DNA of 64,000 nt from NCBI RefSeq assembly GCF_014635865.1, contig NZ_BMDQ01000001.1, forward strand, positions 124,001-188,000, in the 5' to 3' direction. The DNA comes from Winogradskyella haliclonae (GTDB lineage Bacteria > Bacteroidota > Bacteroidia > Flavobacteriales > Flavobacteriaceae). The position numbers were made by a program, and so were the translations under genes. The notes below the pieces were generated by a model, which saw nothing but the letters and a program-made list of their open reading frames with translations, was not told the origin of the DNA and did no database searches. This document shows positions 27,242 to 35,775 of the stretch, piece by piece; the stretch's first letter is position 1; each line of letters opens with the position of its first letter.

Positions 27242-28912
27242 CTATTTCAATTCTAATAGTACTAGATCAAAAGGAGAATTAATAGTAACAACACCATTAC
27301 TCACAATTGACTCATTTCCAGAATAATAATCCTTTACAGTTACTTTGTCTTCAAATATTGAAGCTACATCAATTGACTTATTTCCTTTTGGCAGGTTAAT
27401 TCCAGCGATAATCTTATCGTCATTTCTTACTCTAGAAAACACCAATCCATTATCTTCAGAAATTAGTTGATGAACTCCAGCTCCAACGGCTGGATGTTTT
27501 GCTCTAAACTGACCTAGCTTTTGCCAATGAGTTAATAGCATTTGAGTTTCAGGATTATTTTTCGCCTTATCCCAATCCATCACCGAGCGTAAATTAGCAT
27601 CTCCTGTTGCGTCTTCCACAATAAGTTCTCTAGCTATTTCATCTCCATAATACACTTGAGATGCCCCTTGTGTTAAGAGTAGCATTGTAGCTGTTTTGTA
27701 GGGCATCTTTCTTTCTTTATCAAAAGGCTGACCATCGTCATGTGATGACATATAATTTAAAACACTATAGCCTTTAAGCTCTCCATTTAGGGAATTGTTG
27801 TATTTTTCGAAAACGTTTTTAACTGGCATTTGCTTAGCGTTCCATTTGATTTCAAAATTGATTAATGCATCAAAAGCATTATCAAAATAATTGGCCTTTT
27901 TATCTCCAAAATCAAAAGCTTTTCCATGTGAAATGGAATAATTATACACTTCACCTACTAAATAGAAATCTGTATCATCTAAAGCCTTTTCAGTGTTATT
28001 CTTTTTATATTGATTAAACGCATAATCACATTCTTTTCTAAATTCTTGCCATACAAACTCTTCAGTATGTTTTACTGTGTCTACACGATACCCATCAATA
28101 CCAAAATCTGTAATATAATCTGTTAGCCATTTCATGATATAAAAACGTGGTGCACGAGGATGACCGGTTCGCTTAAAGAATTCATCAAGCTCTTTCACTT
28201 CTTCTTCAAAACGTCCTTCTGCTTTCCATTTGGTGACTAATTGTGGAGGTAAGTCTACATTTTCATTGCTCTCTGTTTTAATATCTGGTAGATTCTTCAC
28301 TAAGGTACAAGTAATGGTGTTATCATAATTAGTATACTCACATTGTGGCTCAGTTCTTACCCAATCCGAAGGCCAAACAGGGTCTTTTTCAGTTACAGGT
28401 CCAGTATGATTTATTACTGCATCTAAAAGCACTCGTATACCTTTACTATGCGCAGCATCTACTAATTCTTGCAAATCTCGTCTAGTACCGAGGTTAGCAT
28501 CTATAGCTGTCCAGTCCTTGGTCCAATACCCATGAAACCCATAACTTTTACCTGTACCTTCGTCTGTTCCGGCGTGAATTTGCTCAACGACAGGTGTCAT
28601 CCAAATGGCATTAATCCCTAAATCCGTGAAATAGCCTTCATTGATTTTTTGCGTTACCCCTTTTAAATCGCCGCCCATATAACCTCTTAGAGTAGCGGCA
28701 TCATTTTTTCTGTCATACATTAAATCATTTGAAGTATCTGCATTATTAAAGCGGTCTGTTAACAGGAAATATACATTAGCCGCTTCCCAAAAAAATTCGT
28801 TTGCATCAGTTTTACCAATAATATCTATTGATGTATCTAAGATTTCTTCCGACTGATTTTTGCAGTTTGTACACAATAGAGCTATTAAACCAATTGAAAA
28901 GATTTTTTTCAT
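27242..28912 (-). CDS. GH13 alpha-amylase-family lipoprotein
   Basis: A 556-residue glycoside hydrolase with a lipobox (LLCTNC) at the N terminus, so membrane-anchored in the envelope. The GH13 regions are in order: DAVINHTG (I), GYRVDTVKH with the Asp nucleophile near residue 274 (II), LVGEVYNY with the acid/base Glu near 319 (III) and SSHDDGQ (IV). It acts on alpha-1,4-glucans or maltodextrins; whether endo or exo is not clear. Last gene of the minus-strand arm of the glucan locus, 2 bases after another GH13 gene. Confidence 0.94.
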   Translation of the reverse strand: MKKIFSIGLIALLCTNCKNQSEEILDTSIDIIGKTDANEFFWEAANVYFLLTDRFNNADTSNDLMYDRKNDAATLRGYMGGDLKGVTQKINEGYFTDLGINAIWMTPVVEQIHAGTDEGTGKSYGFHGYWTKDWTAIDANLGTRRDLQELVDAAHSKGIRVLLDAVINHTGPVTEKDPVWPSDWVRTEPQCEYTNYDNTITCTLVKNLPDIKTESNENVDLPPQLVTKWKAEGRFEEEVKELDEFFKRTGHPRAPRFYIMKWLTDYITDFGIDGYRVDTVKHTEEFVWQEFRKECDYAFNQYKKNNTEKALDDTDFYLVGEVYNYSISHGKAFDFGDKKANYFDNAFDALINFEIKWNAKQMPVKNVFEKYNNSLNGELKGYSVLNYMSSHDDGQPFDKERKMPYKTATMLLLTQGASQVYYGDEIARELIVEDATGDANLRSVMDWDKAKNNPETQMLLTHWQKLGQFRAKHPAVGAGVHQLISEDNGLVFSRVRNDDKIIAGINLPKGNKSIDVASIFEDKVTVKDYYSGNESIVSNGVVTINSPFDLVLLELK

Positions 28913-28914
28913 AA

Positions 28915-30327
28915 TTATTTAATTAAGATTTTATATGCCCAAGCTTCAAGATTAATGGCATCTCCTTTTGCTTCCATTTTTTCATCTGATATATAATCAA
29001 GGTATTTGCCATTTGGAATAGATACTTTATTTGATTCTGCAGAGAAATTTCCAACAAACAAAATGGTATTTCCATCTTTTGAACGCTCGAACATTAAAAC
29101 ATTCTCTTCTGAATCTAATTGTTTGTACGAAGCAGGATTCTTACCACCATTCAAGGCTGGATTTGAATTTTTTAATGTTCCTAATTTCTTAAGTAATTCC
29201 CATGATTTTTGCTTTGTGTGCGGAATAGAGTCCTTCTCAAAAAACTTTAATCTATGGTCTAAATCGTATTCTTGTCCTGAGTAAATCAGTGGCATTCCTC
29301 TCATTGTAAACGAAAGCGCTGTCATCAATTCGCCAGCGTTACCCATACGCTCTTTTATGGTACCATTCCATGAGTTTTCGTCATGGTTTGTCACGAAATT
29401 CATTAAGATATCATCAGCTTCATAATCATTTGATACTTTCTCGAGATAAGCATCATAATCCTGTAACGTTTTTTCACTTTTTGCCAAAGCATTCATTAAA
29501 TGATGCCCATCCCAAGCGTAAGCCATATCAAACAAATTACCTTTTAGTAATTCAGGTTCCCATGCTTCAGCTAGCATAAAAAGATCTTTAAGTTTTCTAA
29601 GTTCAGGAACTGCTTGCTGCCAAAAATCAGTTGGCACAGAACCCGCAACATCACATCTAAAACCATCTACACCTTCTTCTGTAACCCAATAACTCATATC
29701 GGCAATCATTTCTTTTCGCATATCTTGATTATCATAATTAAGATCAGCAACATCTGTCCAATCCGTATCTTTTGGATGAATAACTTCTCCCTTATCATTT
29801 TGCGTATAATATTCTGGATTAGTTTTAAGCCATTTGTGATCCCAACCTGTATGGTTTGGCACCCAATCTAATATGACATAAATATCATTATCATGAGCCG
29901 TTTTCACTAAATCTCTAAAGTCTTCAATAGTGCCAAATTCTGGATTAATCTTTGTAAAATCTGTTACTGCATAATAACTCCCCAAATACTTTACTTGTTC
30001 TTCTTCTGGGAATTCTGAAGCAAACTTACTATCAGCACCACCTGTAGCTTTACGCTTCGTTTCTGAAATTGGAAAAACTGGCATTAACCAAATTACTTTT
30101 ACACCTAATTCTCTTAATTCAGGAATGTCTTTAGTGAACTCAGCAAAAGTACCTTCTGGAGAATATTGACGGATATTAGCCTCGTAAATTACAGCCGATT
30201 CCATAATATCATTAGACATTGGTGCAATTACTTTTGCTTCTTCTTTTGCTTCTATCTTTTCGGTATTTTCTTTTTTGCATGCCATAAAAAGCAGGCAACT
30301 TAAAACGATGAGGCTTAATTTTTTCAT
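28915..30327 (-). CDS. GH13 alpha-amylase-family lipoprotein
   Basis: A 470-residue GH13 enzyme with a lipobox (CLLFMACKK, Cys17). Regions: LDWVPNHTGWDH (I), GFRCDVAGS with nucleophile Asp near residue 224 (II), LAEAWEP with Glu near 253 (III) and VTNHDENSW with Asp near 315 (IV). The LAEAWEP/NHDEN forms fit the alpha-amylase or oligo-glucosidase group of Bacteroidota. Linked to its neighbours by gaps of 2 and 12 bases; probably handles oligosaccharides in the periplasm. Confidence 0.94.
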   Translation of the reverse strand: MKKLSLIVLSCLLFMACKKENTEKIEAKEEAKVIAPMSNDIMESAVIYEANIRQYSPEGTFAEFTKDIPELRELGVKVIWLMPVFPISETKRKATGGADSKFASEFPEEEQVKYLGSYYAVTDFTKINPEFGTIEDFRDLVKTAHDNDIYVILDWVPNHTGWDHKWLKTNPEYYTQNDKGEVIHPKDTDWTDVADLNYDNQDMRKEMIADMSYWVTEEGVDGFRCDVAGSVPTDFWQQAVPELRKLKDLFMLAEAWEPELLKGNLFDMAYAWDGHHLMNALAKSEKTLQDYDAYLEKVSNDYEADDILMNFVTNHDENSWNGTIKERMGNAGELMTALSFTMRGMPLIYSGQEYDLDHRLKFFEKDSIPHTKQKSWELLKKLGTLKNSNPALNGGKNPASYKQLDSEENVLMFERSKDGNTILFVGNFSAESNKVSIPNGKYLDYISDEKMEAKGDAINLEAWAYKILIK

Positions 30328-30339
30328 GATTGGTGATTA

Positions 30340-32760
30340 TTATAGTTTTACTTTAATTCTTTTTTTGTTAGTAGTATCCCAACTTATATCTAGGGTTAGT
30401 GTTTTATATTTTGAATTGTATTTTCCTGTAACTTCCTTTCTGTCTACAAGAACTTTTTTTGGCTTTTTATTTAAATTATGAACTACAAACTCAATAGTTT
30501 TTGATTCTGCTTTATAATTCGCAGCCGTTTCTGCTTCAAAATTTATATGTAGCCAGCCTCCTTTTTTTTCTGATTCAAATGCTAAAATTTGATATTGAGA
30601 TTTCTCTATAGGGTTGACAGTATGGCCATCATCAAAATAAAATTCGCGCTCAGATTTTTTTATTGAATCATCGTAGTAATGTTGCAATTGAAATATATTG
30701 ACATTATACGCTTTTGTCGACTGCATAGATTTTGCTAATGGGATAAAAGCACCTGCTCTAACATATGTTGGTATGTATGCTGGATGAAGTTTTACCGTCT
30801 TGGTTTGTCCTCCTTTAATAATTTCGTCAGTTTCAATATTAAACCAATTTGAAGTTTTTGGAAAGTATATTTCTTGCTCTGTTTTACCAGCTTCTAATAC
30901 TGGTGAAACTAAAAAGTCATTCCCCCATAAATATGCTTTTGAATAGTTAAAGAGATTAGGATTATCAATCTCCTCAAAAAATAATGGTCGCATTAATGGT
31001 GTTCCTTCAATATGATTCTGAGCCATTAGGTGATAATTATAGGGCAGCATTCTGTAACGCATTTCTATCGCATACTTTGCAAAGCGTTTTGCCTTTTCAC
31101 TTCTAAAAACAGGTTCGCTAGGCACTTCTTCCTGAGCATGGGGTCTAAATATTGGCTGAAAAACACCATATTGTAGCCAACGTGCATACAATTCGTCATC
31201 CAAATTTGCTCCTGCAAAACCACCTAAATCACTATGCATATAAGCCAAGCCTTGCATACCCATTTGTAATGCAATTTCTGGTTGACTTTGTAAGCCACCC
31301 CAAGTTCTATTTACATCACCGGACCAAGGTATCATACCGTAACGTTGTGAGCCTGAGTACCCAGCTCGCATAAGTATAAAAGGCCTTTTGTTTGGATTGG
31401 CCTCCAAACTAGCTTTATAAACTAATTTAGCCCAATCATGTCCGTAAATATTATGGACCTCATCTGCTGAACCTGTTGCATGTTGCACCCATGTTGGATG
31501 TACTTCTGGCTCTCCTAAATCTCCCCAAAAACCAGTTACACCATAGTCTGACAAGTCTTTATAGATATCACTAAACCATTTATAACCTTCTTTTTTATAA
31601 ATATCTACGATTCCAGTATTGCCAAAATAGAAATCATATTTGGCTGGATTACCAATAGAATCTTTTGCTAAAACCTTCTTCTCAACGGCTTCTTCCCAAC
31701 GATTAGATGTGGTTAAAATAAAAGGCTCTGTAATGAGAATTGTTTCTACATTTTGAGATTTTAAATCCTTAATCATTTGCTTAGGATTTGGAAAAGAATC
31801 TCTATCAAATTTGAGATTCCCCATAGTGCCTTTTATCTCTTTACCAAACCAGTATAAATCAAGAATTATAGCATCAACAGGTATTTTATCTTCTTTAAAT
31901 TTATTTATTGTTTCTAAAGTTTCTTTTTGCGAATGATACCCAAATCGGCTTGAAAAATTACCCAAAGCCCAACGAGGCAACATAGGTTGTTTTCCTGTTA
32001 AATCTGTGTAATTTTCAATAATATCATACCATGAATTTCCTGCTATTACCTGATAAGTTTTACGTCCAGAAATGGTTTCGTATGTTAAGGTATTATCCTT
32101 TTTACTATCAAAATCTAAGTACCCAATTGGTGCATTATCGAAATGAATCATGTATTTTTTAGATGACAATACAATTGGCATCGTATAGTTCATCAATTCA
32201 CTTTTGGTTTCGTAACCATAATGTGCTCTATTAAAAAGTGGTAAACGATAGCCACGACGATTCATTCCTAAAGCTCTTGCGCCAGCACCATATAAAACTT
32301 CATCTTTAGTAAGATTAAATTCTATTTTTTCGGTGTCATCAGCAACAATGTTTCCGGCAACCATTTCCATAGGTTCGTGAGAACTTTTGTAGTAACCTCT
32401 TCTTTCTGAAGTAATGAGCTTATCATTATAAGCGTATGAAATCTGAAATGGTACAGTGTTGATTAATACAGATAATGCGTTACTCGAAAAAGAAATTGTA
32501 TTTCCAACATATTTGTATGCTGTTTTAACCTGATTAGGTTTCATGACCACTGCATGACTTTCTAATGTTGAGCTTTCAGCTTTTGGAATAAACGTCGTTT
32601 CAACAATATCATCTGAGTAAAACTGAAATCTATAATTACCATCATTAGTGACAACGGTAAAAATGTTATTCTCTTCACTGTGAGATTTATAAACTCGGTC
32701 TGGATTTTGGGTATAACCGAATTGAATAAAACATAAAAGTATATAAAGTATATTTTTCAT
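30340..32760 (-). CDS. GH31 alpha-glucosidase
   Basis: An 806-residue exported enzyme (signal peptide MKNILYILLCFIQFGYTQ). The GH31 nucleophile is the Asp in GFWGDLGEPE (near residue 411) and the acid/base is the Asp in WSGDVNRTW (near 481); the substrate stretch ILDLYWFG also fits. It would release glucose from the non-reducing end of maltodextrins in the periplasm. A beta-rich C-terminal domain closes the chain. It belongs to the minus-strand glucan operon. Confidence 0.94.
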   Translation of the reverse strand: MKNILYILLCFIQFGYTQNPDRVYKSHSEENNIFTVVTNDGNYRFQFYSDDIVETTFIPKAESSTLESHAVVMKPNQVKTAYKYVGNTISFSSNALSVLINTVPFQISYAYNDKLITSERRGYYKSSHEPMEMVAGNIVADDTEKIEFNLTKDEVLYGAGARALGMNRRGYRLPLFNRAHYGYETKSELMNYTMPIVLSSKKYMIHFDNAPIGYLDFDSKKDNTLTYETISGRKTYQVIAGNSWYDIIENYTDLTGKQPMLPRWALGNFSSRFGYHSQKETLETINKFKEDKIPVDAIILDLYWFGKEIKGTMGNLKFDRDSFPNPKQMIKDLKSQNVETILITEPFILTTSNRWEEAVEKKVLAKDSIGNPAKYDFYFGNTGIVDIYKKEGYKWFSDIYKDLSDYGVTGFWGDLGEPEVHPTWVQHATGSADEVHNIYGHDWAKLVYKASLEANPNKRPFILMRAGYSGSQRYGMIPWSGDVNRTWGGLQSQPEIALQMGMQGLAYMHSDLGGFAGANLDDELYARWLQYGVFQPIFRPHAQEEVPSEPVFRSEKAKRFAKYAIEMRYRMLPYNYHLMAQNHIEGTPLMRPLFFEEIDNPNLFNYSKAYLWGNDFLVSPVLEAGKTEQEIYFPKTSNWFNIETDEIIKGGQTKTVKLHPAYIPTYVRAGAFIPLAKSMQSTKAYNVNIFQLQHYYDDSIKKSEREFYFDDGHTVNPIEKSQYQILAFESEKKGGWLHINFEAETAANYKAESKTIEFVVHNLNKKPKKVLVDRKEVTGKYNSKYKTLTLDISWDTTNKKRIKVKL

Positions 32761-32806
32761 ATTGATAGTTCTCGACTGTACTTAATAGTATAGATGTCTT
32801 TAAATA

Positions 32807-33748
32807 TTATTTACCTAACAAGAATAATAGTGGTTTATCCAAACGCTTGTTCCAAGATTGCTCTGAGTGATTAGTCCCTTCAAAAAATAAATTTTTAGAA
32901 TCTGAATCTGTATATCCTTTTGCTTTTAAAATAGCATCTACATTTGGTGCATACTTTGGATAATATTGATCTAGTGTTTTATTACCATAATCAAAATACA
33001 ACTTATGCATACCTGCATTGGGCAAATTTTCTTTCATATAATCGAAAATCGCTTTAGGGTGTGGATTATTTGGTGCTGGCATTGCGCCAGGCCAATGTGT
33101 AGAAAGGCATGCAGCTCCTCCAAAAACATCGGGATATTCTGCTACTGCGTACATAGACATTAAGCCTCCCATACTCGAGCCTCCAACAAACGTATTGGCC
33201 TTATCTGTATATACAGCATACTGCTTATCGATAACAGGTTTTAATTCTTTAGCTATAAAACTTAAATATTCGTCTCCTTTAAAATCTACATTAAAATTAC
33301 TCTTCTTAGCAAGTGTAATTAAAGAGTCTCGCACTTTTTCATTCATATAACTCATTGCCTTTTCTGGGTATAAATCTTGCCAACGTATTTGAGGAATATT
33401 ATGAATAGCTACAACAATGAAGTCTTTTGTGATACCCTTTTCCATCATTTTACTGGACCATTCATCAACCATCCATTCCTGCTTATTCCAAGTCGTTGTA
33501 GCATCAAAAAGATTTTGACCGTCATGCATGTACAAAACTGCATATTTTTTGTCTTTAGAATAGTTCTCTGGCAACCAAACATCGACTGGTCGTGGCTTTA
33601 TAAATTTTGAAGGAAATGCTTCTACCCGATGCAAACTACCAGCGAATAAAATTGCACTATCTAATTTCTGAAATTTGATATCATTAGTTATTTGCGCAGT
33701 TGCAGTAAAAGACAATATAAAAGCGAGTAAAACAAATGTCTGTTTCAT
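32807..33748 (-). CDS. Exported esterase, alpha/beta-hydrolase fold (Fes/EstD-like)
   Basis: A 313-residue protein with signal peptide (LLAFILSFTATAQ). Marks of the putative-esterase family: VDVWLPENY, AVLYMHDGQNLFD, the nucleophile elbow GGSSMGG, and a late His in EGTNHSEQSW. Substrate is unknown; it may remove acyl groups from glycans. It stands between the GH13 gene (7 bases upstream) and GH31 (46 bases downstream), an unusual member for a starch locus. Confidence 0.88.
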   Translation of the reverse strand: MKQTFVLLAFILSFTATAQITNDIKFQKLDSAILFAGSLHRVEAFPSKFIKPRPVDVWLPENYSKDKKYAVLYMHDGQNLFDATTTWNKQEWMVDEWSSKMMEKGITKDFIVVAIHNIPQIRWQDLYPEKAMSYMNEKVRDSLITLAKKSNFNVDFKGDEYLSFIAKELKPVIDKQYAVYTDKANTFVGGSSMGGLMSMYAVAEYPDVFGGAACLSTHWPGAMPAPNNPHPKAIFDYMKENLPNAGMHKLYFDYGNKTLDQYYPKYAPNVDAILKAKGYTDSDSKNLFFEGTNHSEQSWNKRLDKPLLFLLGK

Positions 33749-33755
33749 ATTAATC

Positions 33756-35720
33756 CTATTTTGTGGTTAATAGAGTTACACCTTTAGATTTGAGTTCTAT
33801 AACATCTCCCCAAAGTTTTGTTTCTCCTGTAATAATGTTCTTTAAAGTTTTCCCCTTAAGCCCAATTTCTGATTGATAATTAAGGTCTATTGTGATGATG
33901 TCTTCATTTTTATTTAGAATTAAAACCACAGTCTCATCACCAAATGTTCTATACATAAAGTACGTACCAACAAATGGTGCAAAATGTATTGTTTCACCTT
34001 CATGTATGGCTTTACTATTCTTTCTGTAGTTGAAGAGTTTTTTGATGAATACTTGCATATCTTTTTGCACATCTGTTAAACCCTGACCTGTAAATGCATT
34101 TACCGCATCCCCATCCCAACCACCAGGAAAATCTGTACGAATCAACCCATGGTCTCCTGGCATTTCAAAATCATTCATCAAAATTTCTGTACCATAATAC
34201 ATTTGCATAATTCTTGGCATTGTTGCATAAGTTGCCATCGCCATCTTTGTCTTTACAACATCACCATCCATTTGAGTAAAAATGCGACTCATATCATGAT
34301 TGTCAGGGAAAATCATAATATCCTTTGGACTGGCATAATGGAAATCGTTTGCTAAGCCTTCATAGATTTTTACCAAGCCTTTATCCCATGATTCTTTTTC
34401 TTTGATACCGTCAACTACTTCCTTTTGCATAGCAAAATCCATCGTAGATTTTAAATTAGAGTCATACCCATCATTGTTTTTAGCACCTTCCTGCCAGTAA
34501 CCTATGAGCAGCGGATTATAACTCCATTCTTCACCAACGATAGTAAAATTTGGATATTCGGTCATAATAGCACCAGCCCAATCACTCATAAAGGCTTTAT
34601 CTGGATATGGGTATGTATCTTGACGAATGCCCCCCAACTGAGCAGTTTCTATCCACCAAATACTATTCTGAATAATATATGTTGCCATAAACGGATTACG
34701 TTGATTTAAGTCTGGCATTGTAGCTACAAACCAACCTTGATTATTGCCCTTTTTATCTGCTTCTGAGGCATATATATCTTGATTTGTTGTTCTTCTGTGG
34801 TTTGAATAATTTGTGTAGTTGTGCCCCCAATTTTCTTTATGCTCTTCAAAATTTTGCTGAAGATTTAACCAGTCTTTAAATGGTAAATCTTTCATCCACC
34901 AATGGTATAACCCACAATGGTTAGCCACTTGGTCCATAATGAGTTTCATCCCGTTATATTGTAATGTTCTTGAAAGCGTTTTATACTCTTCTAAAGTCCC
35001 AAAACGCGGGTCTATCTGATATAAGTCTGTAATAGCATAACCATGATATGAACCCTGTTGCATATCATTAATTAGCATGGGTTGTGGCCAAATTGCAGTA
35101 AAGCCCAAGTCTTTGATGTAGTCTATGTGTTTTATAACCCCTGATATATCTCCACCATGTCTTGCATAGCTATTTGTTCTATCAATAGTACGCTCTAAAA
35201 GTTCTGGTTGACCTTCAATTCCTGAAGGTGAATCATTTTCTACTGTGCCGTTTACAAAACGGTCTGGAGTAATTAAATAAATTGCATCACTACTATTAAA
35301 ACCTATATAGTCTTCAGAAGGTTTTAATCTGTCTTTTAACTCGTAGGTTGCAATAAGGGATTCGCTATTTTCTTTTTCGAAGGTAATATTGAATTTCCCA
35401 GAACTAGCTTTTGAAATACCTAAATCAATAAACAAGTAGTTATTACTATTATCGCCTTTTGAAACTTTTGCAATGGACACACCTTTGTAAGAAATTCTTG
35501 GTTGGTAATCCGCAATATTTTCATGCTTCACTAATAGTTGTAAGCTATCATTCTTGAAACCTACCCACCAATTTGGTGGCTCAATGCGTTCAATATCATT
35601 TTTATCAATTAATTCTGTTTTATTTTGAGCATTACTAGTGCCATTGGTGTCTTTACAAGAAACGTTTACTGTAAGTGATAATAGGATTATCGCGAACACT
35701 CTGAAATTAAATATCTTCAT
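33756..35720 (-). CDS. GH13 cyclomaltodextrinase/neopullulanase-like (SusA-type) lipoprotein
   Basis: A 654-residue enzyme with lipobox (LTVNVSCKD, Cys22). Residues about 45-135 are the N-terminal beta domain of cyclomaltodextrinases (IEPPNWWVGF), followed by the GH13 barrel: MDQVANHCG (I), GGIRQDTYPY with the nucleophile near residue 367 (II), VGEEW near 395 (III) and PDNHDMSR near 475 (IV). It matches SusA of Bacteroides, which cuts imported maltodextrins in the periplasm. A strong terminator lies between it and the upstream GH65 gene. Confidence 0.94.
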   Translation of the reverse strand: MKIFNFRVFAIILLSLTVNVSCKDTNGTSNAQNKTELIDKNDIERIEPPNWWVGFKNDSLQLLVKHENIADYQPRISYKGVSIAKVSKGDNSNNYLFIDLGISKASSGKFNITFEKENSESLIATYELKDRLKPSEDYIGFNSSDAIYLITPDRFVNGTVENDSPSGIEGQPELLERTIDRTNSYARHGGDISGVIKHIDYIKDLGFTAIWPQPMLINDMQQGSYHGYAITDLYQIDPRFGTLEEYKTLSRTLQYNGMKLIMDQVANHCGLYHWWMKDLPFKDWLNLQQNFEEHKENWGHNYTNYSNHRRTTNQDIYASEADKKGNNQGWFVATMPDLNQRNPFMATYIIQNSIWWIETAQLGGIRQDTYPYPDKAFMSDWAGAIMTEYPNFTIVGEEWSYNPLLIGYWQEGAKNNDGYDSNLKSTMDFAMQKEVVDGIKEKESWDKGLVKIYEGLANDFHYASPKDIMIFPDNHDMSRIFTQMDGDVVKTKMAMATYATMPRIMQMYYGTEILMNDFEMPGDHGLIRTDFPGGWDGDAVNAFTGQGLTDVQKDMQVFIKKLFNYRKNSKAIHEGETIHFAPFVGTYFMYRTFGDETVVLILNKNEDIITIDLNYQSEIGLKGKTLKNIITGETKLWGDVIELKSKGVTLLTTK

Positions 35721-35737
35721 GAGTTTAGGTATTAAAA

Positions 35738-35764
35738 AAGCCTCATGAAAATATCATAAGGCTT
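35738..35764 (-). terminator. Hairpin terminator within the minus-strand glucan cluster
   Basis: An 11-bp stem (35738-35748 with 35754-35764, one mismatch, loop AAATA) that on the minus strand ends in six T. It lies right after the GH65 stop and before the SusA-like gene, so it should reduce read-through from the MFS-pgmB-GH65 transcript into the periplasmic enzyme genes. Confidence 0.75.
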
Positions 35765-35775
35765 ATAATTATAAT

